This document shows positions 13,527 to 24,502 of a stretch of DNA of 64,000 nt, piece by piece. Made by a program: the position numbers and the translations under genes. Within the stretch, counting starts at the first letter, position 1. Each line of letters begins with the position of its first letter. A model generated the notes under the pieces. That model ran no database searches, was not told where the DNA came from, and saw only the letters and a program-made list of their open reading frames with translations. This DNA comes from Tenodera sinensis (lineage: Eukaryota; Arthropoda; Insecta; Mantodea; Mantidae): contig CM060967.1 of assembly GCA_030765045.1 (NCBI GenBank), positions 145,561,251 through 145,625,250 of the forward strand. The letters are read 5' to 3'.

Positions 13527-14411
13527 AAAAAAAATCTGATGTGTTGCACTTACAGGACTTTCTCTGCTCTTCTACTAACCATTTGTACAAGCTGTAATTC
13601 CTATATCTTCTTCGTGTTAGTTGAGATAAACATTTACAGAAGTTGTCTTATTGCTTATTTCCTTGTAGGGGCAAGGGAAATATGAGAATACAGTAGGCTT
13701 TGAGCCATAGTCAAGTCTTTTAAAGCTTTGAGATTGCGTTCTCTTTGCACGGTTAACATATTAAAAATGAATAACGAAGTAATACTTGACAGAAGTATAA
13801 GTCCTTCAAAACTCACGGAAATAACGAGGCATATCTCCGAAATGTTTCACTCTAAAAATAATTTATTTAGGCAAATTGTGTATTTTAGCAAGATCTAATT
13901 TTTTTCTAGAGTAAGATTTGGTCTATCTCTTACGGTTTACCAATTACGCAAGTCATCCAGAGTAAATACAACTACACGGGCCACAGGCAGAAAATTCAAG
14001 ATATATATTTCATTTGTCATAAAAATCTCAAACATTTGGCATTTTAATGAAAATTGTTAGAGCCATTTTCAAGAAAATAAAAATGTTCCATGTAAAGGGT
14101 TGTTTAGGTTGGAGAAATTTTCTTCAAAATCTTCGTGTCGCATCCTTTAAAGACATCAAATTTAAATACTAACTTTGGTTTTTAACATACTTTTCCTTCG
14201 AGTTATGCTATCCACAGTCAGACACATACAGACAGATACGCAGACAGACACACAGACAGACACGAACTTTTTCTAAAAATGTTTTTTTTTTTTTTTTTTT
14301 TTTTGGATTCGGGGGACCTCAAACATATTCCTGGTGAAATCTCGACATCGAATTTTTGGGTGGAATACAATACTTCCTCTACTTTATTATACATAGCAGA
14401 GAAAGTAAAAA
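13527..14411 (-). repeat. Family A dispersed repeat, full length
   Basis: Complete minus-strand copy (about 885 bp). It starts with an A-run and ATCTGATGTGTTGCAC and ends with GCAGAGAAAGTAAAAA. The internal simple repeat is a CAGACA-rich tract (about 14218-14267), followed by a T-run of about 20 (14283-14304) where other copies have a shorter one. Confidence 0.9.
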
Positions 14412-15716
14412 TACAGATCACTTGTTGCACGATCAGGGATTAAGAAGGCAGAAGAAGGTTCACCATTATAATGGGAGCTCTTTGAAGATATGTATAAAAT
14501 AATAACATATACCATTTTACAAACTACGCCATCTTGAGTTAAAAAGCTTCATTAGAAAATATACTAATTTATGTGACAAACAGATGATAATAAGATAAAT
14601 AACGATCGACGTTTGAATCATAATTGCATGCAATATGTAAATACTGAAGCTAGTGCCGGTGTATGCTTGTAAGGGGCTGAAGAGCTACAAATTAAATTTC
14701 CATTTGCTCTAACACACAGTTGAATCTAAAATGACATTGTTTCCATTTCACCTGTATACGCAGTCTATACACACAAAAATGCAAACCATTTTCCATTGGA
14801 AATTCTATAACCTCTATTGCCTTTTCTTCCACCTGTGTACTGTGTAATCTGCCGACTTTTAGCATCTGAATTATCTTGGGCTAAGATGAGTCTGTTGCCA
14901 GCTGCTCCAGCGGTGAACTACGAGAATTTTCTGCTTTGGTGGATATGAGGATGAAATTAGCATATACCCCTACATAATGCGACAAATCGCTATGATCAAC
15001 ACAATGGACGTCTATTTGGGAACACCGGTATATCACCTGCAATCATTACATCCAATTATACCGTATCGAATCTGAAGTAGAAATGATTGAAATTATCCAA
15101 AATAGAAGCAATGTGAAATAGTATGATGATTGGATATATAAAACCCAGTCTTAAGTTTTTCTGAAGCAACAATCTGATGTGCTGCAAGAGATGGGCACCA
15201 CTGAATACCCAGACTCCAGAATCACAGACACACAGAACAAGACTGTTAAATCTCAACACACACTCATTAACTAGTCAAATGTTGACTCAGATCACTACAC
15301 ACACGTAGGCGCACCTTTACTCTATCAACCAGCTCTCTCCATTACATCTCGCCCTAAAGGTGAGGATTTCACGGCTTTCACATGCCACACAAAACTGGGT
15401 ATTGCATAACAAATACATGCCCAGTATGTCAGAACTTTAACTTCCAACATATACAAACTGGTGGTTTATACCAGCAGAACTGACCATCCTTTGTAGGGCA
15501 GAAGTCTTCAAACGCTTGTTTAAAAAGATTATAGTTTTTTAAATTTTAAAATAAAATTAAAACGTTATATCTCAAATCATATACAAACATTATTTTCCCG
15601 ATAGGAGTACCATGAAAGGTATTAAAAAACAGTTAACATTTTGTATGACTGATTGCCCTTTTTAAAATAGTCCAATACATTTGAATATAGCAAACATTTG
15701 ACGGTTATATGATCAG
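14412..15716. other. Unassigned stretch
   Basis: No gene or repeat family recognised. Open frames are short. Confidence 0.35.
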
Positions 15717-16270
15717 CGATGTCCAGCCTTGTCTCTTTGGAGACTTAGCGTTTACTTCCCCAACTACTCTTTCATTCGGAGGGTGAAGCAGCTCTTGACT
15801 GCCACTGGGGCGGGTTTTCCTCAGGGTTCTCCGGTTTCCCCCACCGTCTCATTCCACCGGTGCTCCATCTTCATTCCATGTATCATCAGTGTCACCGCCT
15901 GCGGCGCCGTATGTAGTAAAAGCGAGCGTTAAATACTACAAAAAAGCTCTTGACTCTGATCTGTAGACTCATTCCAGTGACGGACACGAACAGGCTTTTC
16001 CATGGTAGTTTTTAACTGGGAATGTCCTCAAAAAACATTCATTCTTGATGACTTTTGCACAAATGGTAACTAGTAAGAGACAGATGAAAGCTCATTAAGT
16101 ACAAAATATGGATCTTCTTAAAACACAATTTATGTCAAATAAAGTGAACCATTTCCGAGATATTCCTTATTATTTGTGTGAATTTGCCAATAGTTATACT
16201 TTTCTCAAACAGGAATGTCATTAGTTTTTTACCTCTTAGCCTTGCAAAGAGAACAGAATTTCAAAAGCAT
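15717..16270 (+). repeat. Older repeat (family B type) interrupted by a SINE
   Basis: The left part (15722-15800, with CAGCCTTGTCTCTTTGGAGA) and the right part (15945-16270) match, in order, the uninterrupted stretch at about 30287-30710. The right part carries diverged family B text, for example TCCGAGATATTCCTTATTAT and CTTGCAAAGAGAACAGAATT. The SINE at 15801-15944 separates the halves, so this repeat is older than the SINE. Confidence 0.7.
15801..15944 (+). mobile_element. SINE type 1, 5'-truncated, with target-site duplication
   Basis: 144 bp on the plus strand between two copies of AGCTCTTGACT (15790-15800 and 15945-15955). It holds the type 1 body (TTCTCCGGTTTCCCCCACC, then CACCGGTGCTCCATCTTC and GTGTCACCGCCTGCGG) and a 3' end TTAAATACTACAAAAA. 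The tRNA-like head is missing, as in a 5'-truncated LINE-mobilised copy. The related repeat at 30287-30710 shows the empty site. Confidence 0.88.
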
Positions 16271-16609
16271 CGCACAGCAACCAGCTCTTAAAACACTTCA
16301 CTATTGCTATACCCCTATTCTCCATGCGCCCATAAATTGTCGTTGTGACCTTGAAACTCATTGTTGTACTGCCATCTCGTAATCTTAACACACTTAACTG
16401 TCTTCCTACTGTCTCACAAAAACTGGCTTCGAGGATACATACACACACTAAACACTTTCTCGGCACTCAATTTGGAAATTGATTCAACGTTTAAAAATAC
16501 TCAACACTCAACTCTGAAAAAGTGCCCTGGCTCGCTCCTATGGTTACATTTTTTTAATGTTCCACTTATATCCCACCGTTGGTCATATCATTAAACAGTA
16601 GGTTTTGCG
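16271..16609. other. Unassigned stretch
   Basis: Nothing recognised between the family B segment and the SINE type 2 copy. Confidence 0.35.
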
Positions 16610-16775
16610 TCTTTGGAGTTTTTATACATTAAATTCACACAAACATTCACACTCTCATTCACACTTCCAGGTTCCGAGGAGGATGGGGAAAAATTCCGAT
16701 CCCAGCCAGGAGTCAAACCCGGGACCCCTTTTACAATATGCAGGTACTTTACCAACTGAACTACGGGGCCAGCCT
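16610..16775 (-). mobile_element. SINE type 2, tRNA-derived
   Basis: On the minus strand an A box TAGTTCAGTTGG (plus-strand 16752-16763) and a B box GGTTTGACTCC (16709-16719) are spaced as in a tRNA gene. They are followed by a body with ATCCTCCTCGGAACCTGG and a GTGTGAATG-rich 3' part ending near ATTTAATGTATA. Tail and body recur at 36190-36300. No acceptor-stem pairing is good enough to call a functional tRNA. No clear target-site duplication was found. Confidence 0.75.
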
Positions 16776-16779
16776 CATA

Positions 16780-17554
16780 CTTGAGGCGTAGTATCGGCGA
16801 ATTCTCTGGAAAATACACCGTTTTTTCAAAACAAAAAAAGTTTCCTAAATAGACCTGACATGTGAACAGCTTCTACAGTTGTATGGAATCGCTTTGTTCT
16901 AACCGCTTCATTGTCCTTCGGGTCAAGCAGTGATACCAGGTAGCTTGACCTTAAGCGCCTTTTTGGCGGGCAGCCGACATCACTAAAGCTATTCGCATCT
17001 CTTTCGGAGTTAAAGTACGACTTTCTTGGTTTCTTCTAGCTTTGGAGTGATTATGGTAGGTTACACCACATCTAATTCTAGCCCACTAGTGTATTGGAAG
17101 AGCTCAGATTCGCCGTATTTCATTGGGAAAAAGATTTGCGAGGGAGTGTACAGTAGTGATTTTCACAGCATTGATACGGAACAAAAGCATTTATCTCTTA
17201 AAACGAGGTAAATGCCAAACTAGAGACCATGATGGAACAACAATATCCCCATAGATTGTATTTTGTTTATAATTAGCCTCAAATGTCAAGCTGCACAGCA
17301 AATGACTATCATCCGCTACCCAGTAAGCCAATGTGGTTTCGATTCATCAACAAACGGACAATGTGGCAGCATTCCGACCATTTCCCAGTATGTGCCTGTC
17401 GGGCTTCGTTAACACAATTGATGAAAACCTAATCACATCGAATCACTGGGACTATCGAATTCTTTGACGAAGCTTATAAAGATAACTTGAATTCAAACCC
17501 TAATTTTCATTAAATATGTACATCTGCCTCGTGTTAAAATGTTGAATTCTGCAA
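16780..17554. other. Unassigned stretch
   Basis: No gene recognised. A short hairpin (GCGCC-TTTTT-GGCGGGC) lies near 16955. Confidence 0.35.
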
Positions 17555-18008
17555 AGTCACTTCTTCTATCTTTTTCATGTCAGTCGAGAAACATTTGCAG
17601 AAGTTACCGTATTGCTCGTTTTGTTGTGGTAACACAGTAGGCATTGATCAACAGTCAAATATTTTAAACAGTTGAGATTCCGTTACCTTTGCACTGTGAA
17701 GTTATAAAAATCTGAATAACGATGTTCCATTTGACGGAAGCATAACTCACACAAATAACAAGGAATATCTCCGAAATGGTTCAATCTACAAACAAATTAT
17801 TGAGACATAAATTGTGTGTTTTAGCGAGATCTACATTTTTGTATAGTAAGATTTGTTGTATATTTTACGGTTTATTAATTATGCAAAATTCATCCAGAGT
17901 AAATAGGACTACATGGGCTATAGCCAGAAAATTCAAGGTATACATTTCATTTGTCATAAAAATATTTCAAACATATGACATTTTAATCAAATTCGTTAGT
18001 CATTTTCA
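17555..18008 (-). repeat. Family A fragment, minus orientation
   Basis: Minus-strand partial copy. It carries the segment from about 30 bases inside the tail end through to ATTTTAATCAAATTCGTTAG and then stops abruptly, before the simple-repeat region. The next bases are family A text in the opposite orientation. Confidence 0.75.
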
Positions 18009-18215
18009 ATTTTTGTGGAGGGAACTATTCCGGATATTTCTTGTTATATATACGAGTTTTTTAATAATTAAACTCGTCAAATAGAAGATCGTTTTTCACT
18101 TTTATATCTTAGCCGTGCATAGAGAACGGAGTCTCAAAGCTTTAAAAGATTTGAGTATCACTCAAAGCATGCCGTATTCCCCTTACACTACAGAAAATAA
18201 GCAATAAGATATTTT
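18009..18215 (+). repeat. Family A fragment, plus orientation, abutting the previous one
   Basis: Begins with TTTTTGTGGAGGGAACTATTC, plus-strand family A text, directly after the minus-strand fragment, giving an inverted junction at about 18008. It ends inside the CAATAAGAT block, where a tRNA-like repeat begins. Confidence 0.7.
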
Positions 18216-18345
18216 GAGCGGTAGAATTAGATTCAATACCCCACGCTAACCAGGTGGGTGCTATAACCATTAAGCTACTGTGAGAAACTGCCAGAATGAC
18301 ATTGAATTGTCCCACCAATTCGTATTTCTCCCGATAAACCACAAA
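18216..18345 (-). repeat. tRNA-derived repeat type 4
   Basis: On the minus strand, an A box TAGCTTAATGG (plus-strand 18268-18278) is followed by a decayed B box, GGTATTGAATC (18230-18240). The downstream body reads CAATGTCATTCTGGC on the plus-strand complement side, shared with the next copy at 18440. Related heads occur at 51722, 52975, 53278 and 53393. Confidence 0.6.
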
Positions 18346-18420
18346 GGCAGTCTAACATCAGAGACAATTACCTCAATGGTAACTTACTATCGTACTTGAT
18401 AGCCCGGGATTCAGATGGTA
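18345..18420 (+). repeat. Module M (companion of tRNA-derived type 4)
   Basis: An about 80-bp block starting ACCACAAAGGCAGTCTAAC, with AGAGACAATTACC in the middle and ending CCCGGGATT. The same block recurs at 18655-18745 (minus), 51583-51665 (minus) and 53125-53200 (plus, more decayed), always near type 4 heads, so it is probably the 3' part of the same element. Confidence 0.6.
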
Positions 18421-18439
18421 ATTATTGAAATAATCGAAA

Positions 18440-18560
18440 AAATTTACATCACAGAAACCTCCGCTTAAAAGGCGGGTGCTCTAACCATTTAGCTACTGTG
18501 ACAACCCGCCAGAATGACATTGAATTCTCCAAACAATTCGTATTTCTCCAGGTAATTGTT
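18440..18560 (-). repeat. tRNA-derived repeat type 4, B box deleted
   Basis: The A box TAGCTAAATGG is at 18485-18495 (minus). The stretch that should hold the B box is shortened, and no GGTTC-like motif is left. The CAGAATGACATTGAATT body matches the copy at 18216-18345. Confidence 0.55.
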
Positions 18561-18654
18561 CAGTTCCAATTAAATTCTACCTCTCTAACATTGCCCACAC
18601 ACGACTTGTGTGTTTAAAATCACCAACAGTATGTTTGTTGGCATAAATAAATAA

Positions 18655-18745
18655 TAATTAATTACCACCTGAAGGTTATTTAATCCCGGGACATAAAGTA
18701 CTTAGGATAGTAAGCCACCATTGGGGTAATTGTCTCTGGTGTGGG
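18655..18745 (-). repeat. Module M, minus copy
   Basis: Reads CCCGGGACATAAAGTACTT to TTTTGTGGTTTAC on the plus strand, the complement of the block at 18345-18420. Family A text (plus) resumes about 20 bases later. Confidence 0.6.
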
Positions 18746-18767
18746 ACTGCTTTTGTGGTTTACTATA

Positions 18768-19155
18768 TCTTACTATACAAAAATGTAAATCTCGCTAATA
18801 CACACAATTTATGTCTCAATAACTTTGTTTTAGAATCAACCATTTCGGAGGTATTCCTTGTTATTTGTGTCAGTTTCGGAAAACTTAGAACCTTTGTGAG
18901 ATGCAACATCGTTGTTCATTTTTTCATAAGTGCACGGAGGACGGGATCTCAAAGCTAAAAAGATTTTACTATCGCTCAAAGCCTACTGTATTCCCACATT
19001 CCCCTTGCACCTACAAGGAAATAAGCAATAAGGTAATCTCTGCAAATGTTTATTTCAAGTAACACGAAGAAGATACAGGAATAAGAGTTTGTAAGAATGG
19101 TTAGAACAAGAGGAGAGAAAGTCCTGTGAGTGCAACATATCAGACTCTTTTGTAA
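18768..19155 (+). repeat. Family A 3' half
   Basis: Plus-strand copy of the 3' half, from CTATACAAAAATGTAAATCTC through to GAGAGAAAGTCCTGTGAGTG, the CAACATATCAG block and a T-run. Together with 18009-18215 it may be one element split by the type 4 insertions, although the two pieces overlap in content. Confidence 0.75.
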
Positions 19156-20851
19156 TGAAATGTGCTTTAAAAAATAAAACATCAGATTAGGTTGATAAAA
19201 CCTCCCTGATGGGTGTCTGACAGTATTTGTGGCGTAGTATTACTTTTATTCCAAACAAACAGACTGATTTTTCACATGTGCTTTCTCTCGGATAAAATGA
19301 GAAGGGTAGAGTGATAGATACAAATTATACAACGGTAGATACAAATTATCTTGAATAAGCAACCAAAGCATGTCACAGCCTTTTCTGAGTGTATATGTAA
19401 CGCGCATAGCTAAGGCACAAACTTTGCCATAAATAGGTCAACAATGCACAAATTGAATTGAGGTCCTTATCTTAGCCTGGGCAAAAAGCTATACGTTTCG
19501 AGTTGCTTGAATTTGTACGATATATTATGGTCTTATGTAAAGGAAGAACTTCAGCTCAGAAGAATAAATACCTGATTTACGTGAACCATTTCCTTAAGCT
19601 TATCAGTTACAATAAACAAGAAAAGAGATTGGGATGAACTCTCTTAGCTTTTCAAGAAGAAAGAGTCCGCTCAAGGGACTATATTCAAAATGAATCTATT
19701 AGCGAAATACAATAAAAGATGTACGGTATAAGACATCCCCTTTATCGGAAGAAGGGAACTCCTCTGAAAAATAAGATATTGAAGGAAACGGAATAACAAG
19801 AACATATGAATGATTAAGGCTCTGAATATAAAGGGCTTTATATCTATTCTCCTCGAACGAAGTACAGAAGATGAGAATGTTGACAAGAAAGAAACCTTTG
19901 AAAATAGGAAAGGGAAGGAATATTATCCCTCTTGAATAGAATAAGGTTATGCACAATTAGCGATTGAGATTCCATTTCAGTGCTTTTCCGTATTTTTAAT
20001 AATACAAGGATATGACAACGGAAAGTTTATAGGTTTGAGACGGGAACTTCTATGTATATATGTTTGTAATTTTAGAATCAGAATATACATATATAAGACT
20101 TTTAGGTATAAGTATAATGTTGTATTATTAATTGTGTAAAGAAGCTGCCTCTTGAAAGTATGTTGACCTGAGCACATTTCTGAAGGCCAGAGGACAAAAA
20201 ACTTTTGTCATCTCGCGCCGAGGGACGTTTTGCCTAAAGTCCAAGGACACAGCTGGGAAAATATACCCCTCCCCCATAACGGGACTAGAGAGAAAGTGCG
20301 GGGGTGAGATACATAAATAGGAAAACTTGGAAGAGAACGGGACTGACTGTCTATTTGTTGCAATGTCGCTACGAGGGTGAACCTGTATCGCGAATATGTA
20401 TAGTTTCGCGCCAAAAACGTCGATGTGTGAAAGGCGACAGTGATTAGCGTAAGGTGAAGTGAATAGCGATATTAAAACGCAATACCAGAAACTCGCTCTG
20501 ATCGGCACTTCGAGGCAATGACGTGGTGGAGAATAAAATCAGAAAACGTCTGTGCTGTGTTTGTCATCTAACCTCGCGCCTGAGAAATATCCTACTCATG
20601 CCTACCTAATCCCAAACAAGATCTACGCAGCGGCGCACAGCGGAGAGGCAGCTACTGCACCGGATGAGCTACCGAGTATTTCATGTGACAGGAAAGAGAC
20701 TGTCACAAAAGTGGCACCCAACGTACACTGTAACCACAGTGACTGTAACAAATGGCTTCACAACCCCGTTACAGGGTTCAAATAATTCAGCAACAGGGAA
20801 GAAATAGGAAAGGAATAGATACATATGAGGATGCGGCGTTTGAAGGACAGT
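19156..20851. other. Unassigned stretch with GC-richer 3' part
   Basis: 19156-20180 is AT-rich and featureless to me. From about 20190 to 20800 CpG content rises, with an AATAAA at about 20533. A 77-codon plus-strand frame (20552-20785) ends with a Cys/His-containing stretch. It could be an LTR or a promoter-like region, but nothing decides this. Confidence 0.3.
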
Positions 20852-20966
20852 CATTTTTACTTTCTCTACTGCTAAGTAGGGGAAGTATTGTATTCCACCC
20901 AAAAATCCGATATCGAGATTTCCCGCAAACAGATGTTGATGTTTTTAAGAGAGAGAGAGAGAGAGA

Positions 20967-21006
<40 letters not shown>

Positions 21007-21282
21007 ACGATAACTCAAAAACGAAATTTAGACTAAAACCGAAAGTTTGTATTTAAGTAAGATCTTTCAAGGGAACATTTTTCGAAAATTTTAAATTTCT
21101 CAAAAAATGGCTAATTTTGATTAAAATGTCATGTTTATGGAAAATGGAATGTTATTTTCAATTTTCTGTCCATGGCCTATTTAGTCCTCTTTCCTCTTGA
21201 TGCATACCTAGTAAACCGTAAGAGGTAGACCAAACCTTACTGTACAACAAATATAAATATTATTAGAACACACAAGTTATGT

Positions 21283-21318
<36 letters not shown>

Positions 21319-21396
21319 GTCTAGTGAACCACTTCTGAGATATTGCTTGTTATTTATTTGAGATTTACAATACTTAAACTTTTCTTAAATGGAATT
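20852..21396 (+). repeat. Family A 5' portion with long microsatellite and T-run
   Basis: Plus-strand copy with an intact 5' end (TTTTTACTTTCTCTACTGC). It carries an (AG)n-(TG)n tract at about 20951-21003 and a 32-base T-run at 21286-21317 in the middle segment. It breaks off around 21396, where a non-LTR retrotransposon fragment begins. Confidence 0.85.
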
Positions 21397-21660
21397 TTTG
21401 CTTACAGCATCCGTCATTTTGCACAGAATTTTAAGGTCTGGTGGATTCCTCAAAATATCCGAAATTGCTTTTCCTTCTAGCTTAGAGCGCCCTTGTACTA
21501 TCAGCTATTCATGTTTAATGCATTTGAATATGGCATTCTCAGTACTACAATCTTCGCATATATCTGTAGATTTTCTGTTTATTTTTTGCAGATGTGTGTT
21601 GGACGGTCCGTGGCCCGTGATGAAATGCAACAAGCTCTGTGCGGGATGACTATAATATGG
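21397..21660 (-). pseudogene. Non-LTR retrotransposon (LINE) ORF2 C-terminal remnant
   Basis: The minus strand, read in one frame, gives DFPYYSHPAQSLLHFITGHG followed by PSNTHLQ and later TDICEDCSTENAIFKC. The TGHGP box near the end of the polymerase protein and a following Cys-x2-Cys resemble the 3' region of R1/Jockey-like LINE proteins. This is family knowledge, not a search result. An in-frame TAG follows KCIKHE, after which the frame continues readable for about 40 codons. There is no start, no RT core, and both sides are cut by family A copies. It is a dead fragment about 260 bp long. Confidence 0.75.
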
Positions 21661-21688
21661 AAAATCACAGGAAATAACCAAAAATGTT

Positions 21689-22497
21689 AAAAAATCTGAT
21701 GTGTTGCACTCACATGACTTTTTCTACTCTTGTACTAACCATTCTTGCAAACTCTTATCCCTATATCTTCTTCGTGTTAGTTGAGACAAACATTTGTACA
21801 AATTATCTTATTGCTTATTTCCTTGTAGATACAAGGGGAATGTTAGAATACAGTACGCTTTGAGGATAGTCAAATCTTTTAAAGCTTTGAGATCCCGTTC
21901 TCTTTACACACTTAACAAATAAAAAATAAACAACTATGTTCCATTTCTCGAAAGTTTAAGTTTTCCGAAACTGACACACAAGGAATATCTCCGAAATGGT
22001 TCACTCTACAAAAAATATATATGGACATAAATTCTCTGTTTTAGCGAAATCTACATTTTTGTATAGTAAGATTTTGTGTAGCTCTTACCGTTTACGAATT
22101 ATGCAAAAGTCACCCAGAGTAAACAGGACTACATAGGCTATAGTCAGAAAATTCAAAATCATTTTAATCAAAATCGGTAGAGCCATTTTCAAGCAAATCG
22201 AAGTTTCCGAATAATTTTCCATGTAAAGGGTAGTTTAGGGTGGGGCTATTTTCTTCAAAATCTTCGTGTCACATCCTTGAACGACATTAAACTTAAATAC
22301 CAACATTAGTTTTTAATGGACTTTTCGTTTTTGAGCTTTGCTGTCCACAGACTGACACACAGACACACACACGGACCTTTTTCTAATTTTTTTTTTTTTT
22401 TTATTCAGGGGGCCTCAAAACATATTTCTGGTGAAATCTCGACATCGAATTTTTGGGTGGAATACAATACTTCCCCTACCAGTAGAGAAAGTAAAAA
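21689..22497 (-). repeat. Family A dispersed repeat, near full length
   Basis: Minus-strand copy (about 809 bp) with tail (A-run, ATCTGATGTGTTGCACTCAC) and head (CAGTAGAGAAAGTAAAAA) both present. The simple repeat (about 22360-22376) is short. The stretch from the ATACATTTCATTTGTC block to ACATATGG is deleted, explaining the lower length. Confidence 0.88.
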
Positions 22498-22867
22498 GCA
22501 TTTATATGACCCATCATACAATTGTGCTTTTAAAATGGGAAGAGCTCTGATCATACGTTTACGTGCACAGCGTTGGAAGCTCACCATCCCCACTCTTCAT
22601 ATTTCTTAGCGCGCGTCAAGCCCACTTAAGGGGAAAGCAATATGACAACACAGCAGGACTTCGATTGGTAACTGGCCTGAAGATGCTCAAGGACAAAGTC
22701 CTTCCCATTTGAAAAGCACAGTAGCATCATTTTAATCACCATTGATAAAATCGTGCTTCGCTTATATTTTCCGCGAAAAATACAGAAACAAAGTACATGT
22801 CAAACACCCAAGGCCCTAGTGATTAGCTAAGCATTTATAATGCTAGATCCTGAACCACAGAATTCTG
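22498..22867. other. Unassigned stretch
   Basis: No feature recognised. Confidence 0.35.
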
Positions 22868-22925
22868 ATGTACAGTGTCACCTCTTGCGGTGTCGTATGT
22901 AGTAAAAGGACAGAACACTACAGAA
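22868..22925 (+). repeat. SINE type 1 3'-end scrap
   Basis: Matches the last about 55 bp of SINE type 1 (GTGTCACC, TGCGG, GTCGTATGTAGTAAAAG and the ACTACAGAAAA tail) with several changes. No head, no visible duplication. Confidence 0.6.
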
Positions 22926-23117
22926 AAAATTCTGGGACCAAGGTATGTACACAAGCAGAGTACATCCGAGAGGTCACGACATGAATCAGAGCTACAGTAT
23001 TATACAAAACTTTGTTTCTGTGCCGTTGTTGCAACGAAAATAGAAACAAACTGTTGTGTGATCGACAAGCTCGACGTAAGAAGTTTCCGAGCATTAGAAC
23101 TTCTCTAAAAAGCAATA

Positions 23118-23354
23118 CAGGATGTTTCAGAAATACGGGGCATAATTTCAGGTATGTATTTCCCACATGAAGACAATCAAAATAGTTCATTATAACATGT
23201 GTCCGGAAATGCTTCATTTCCGAGTTATGGCCTTTACAACATTGAAAGTCCCACCTGTAGAGAATAAAAATAGTTCATGTCCGGAAATGCTTCATTTCCG
23301 AGTTATGGCCTTCACAACATTGGGATTCACTGGAACGTTTTTCTTTCCGCAGGT
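23118..23354 (+). repeat. Left terminal inverted repeat of the DD41D element
   Basis: Contains AATACGGGGCATAATTTCAG, also present in the right TIR. A 78-bp shift duplicates the block GTCCGGAAATGCTTCATTTC plus GAGTTATGGCCTT (first copy from 23201, second from 23279). The TIR then continues to CTTTCCGCAGGT at 23354. The right TIR has that block once, so the duplication happened in this copy or its lineage. Confidence 0.88.
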
Positions 23355-23437
23355 CTTTGCCGTCAAAGGAGACATTAGGAGGGCGCTCTGATAGTTCATT
23401 CTGAGGAAGGTTACATTCAGTGTTAAGACTGTGCGAC

Positions 23438-24494
23438 ATGTATTCAAATCAAGAGCTGGCAGAGATACACTAAGGCGGACGGCAATGCTGCGCTGGCTCG
23501 TCGTTTGTACCAGGAGAGGTACCCACAGCGACAATGTCCAGATCGGAAGACATTTGTACGTCTCCATTCCCGTCTGGGCGAGTATGGAACATTCACCTCT
23601 CCTGGTTTGGGAAGGGGACGACCAAGATCTACAACTCCTGAAGTGCAGGAGGAGATTCTGGAGGCTGTGGACAGGACTCCTCCTATCAGCACACGACGGT
23701 TAGCGTTGCAAGTCAATGTTCCTCATACGACTGTCTGGAGACTGTTGAACGAGTATCAATTGTATCCTTATCATTTGCAACGTGTACAGGCCCTGTCACC
23801 AGCAGATTACCCTGCACGAGTTAGGTTCTGTCAGTGGTTCTTGCAGCAGTGTGTTGTAAATCCGAACTTTTCTGCCGTCGTATTATTTACAGATGAAGCA
23901 CAGTTCACAAGAGATGGCATAACAAATTTCCACAATCAGCATGTATGGTCGCATGAAAACCCACGTGCAACTGTAGCATCTCATCACCAGGTGCGGTTCT
24001 CCCTCAGCATGTGGGCCGGTATCATTGGTGATCGATTAGTTCGACCCCATGTACTTGTAAACAGACTTACGGGGTAGGCGTACACAAACTTCCTGGAAAA
24101 CACCATACCTGACGTTTTCGAGGACACTCCACTGATCAATCATCAACACATTCACTTCTTGCATGATGGCGCTCCTGCACACTTCAGTCTTACGGCTCGC
24201 CGGTACTTGGATTGAAGGTTTCCTGATCGATGGATAGGTAGAGGTGGCCCAATTGCTTGGCCTCCACGCTCACCTGATCTGAACCCTCTCGATTTGTACT
24301 TGTGGGGCCATTTAAAATCATTGGTTTATTCGTCTCCGGTGCCGGATTTGGAATCCCTTCGGAATCGCATTGTGGCAAGTTGTGAGGACATACGCAATAC
24401 TCCTACAGTTTGGGATCGTGTTCGCAGGTCAATGAGACATCGATGTGAGGTCTGTATTCAAGCAGGAGGTGGACATTTTGAACATCTTCCGTAA
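23438..24494 (+). pseudogene. DD41D transposase pseudogene
   Basis: A putative start ATG at 23438 opens MYSNQELAEIH. A one-base frameshift near 23472 moves to the frame of GNAALARRLYQERYPQR, an N-terminal helix-turn-helix-like domain. Next come a GRGRPRS hook-like motif and TTVWRLLNEY, a second helix-turn-helix. Catalytic candidates are D in LFTDEAQF, D in FLHDGAPAHF and D in SPDLNPLDLYLWG. I count 41 positions between the last two, including one stop. In-frame stops are TAG at 24075-24077 and TGA at 24213-24215. Terminal stop TAA is at 24492-24494. With one frameshift and two stops it cannot make a full transposase. Similar insect proteins have an N-terminal domain listed as DUF4817, as I recall. 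Confidence 0.9.
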
Positions 24495-24502
24495 TGACAA
24501 CA

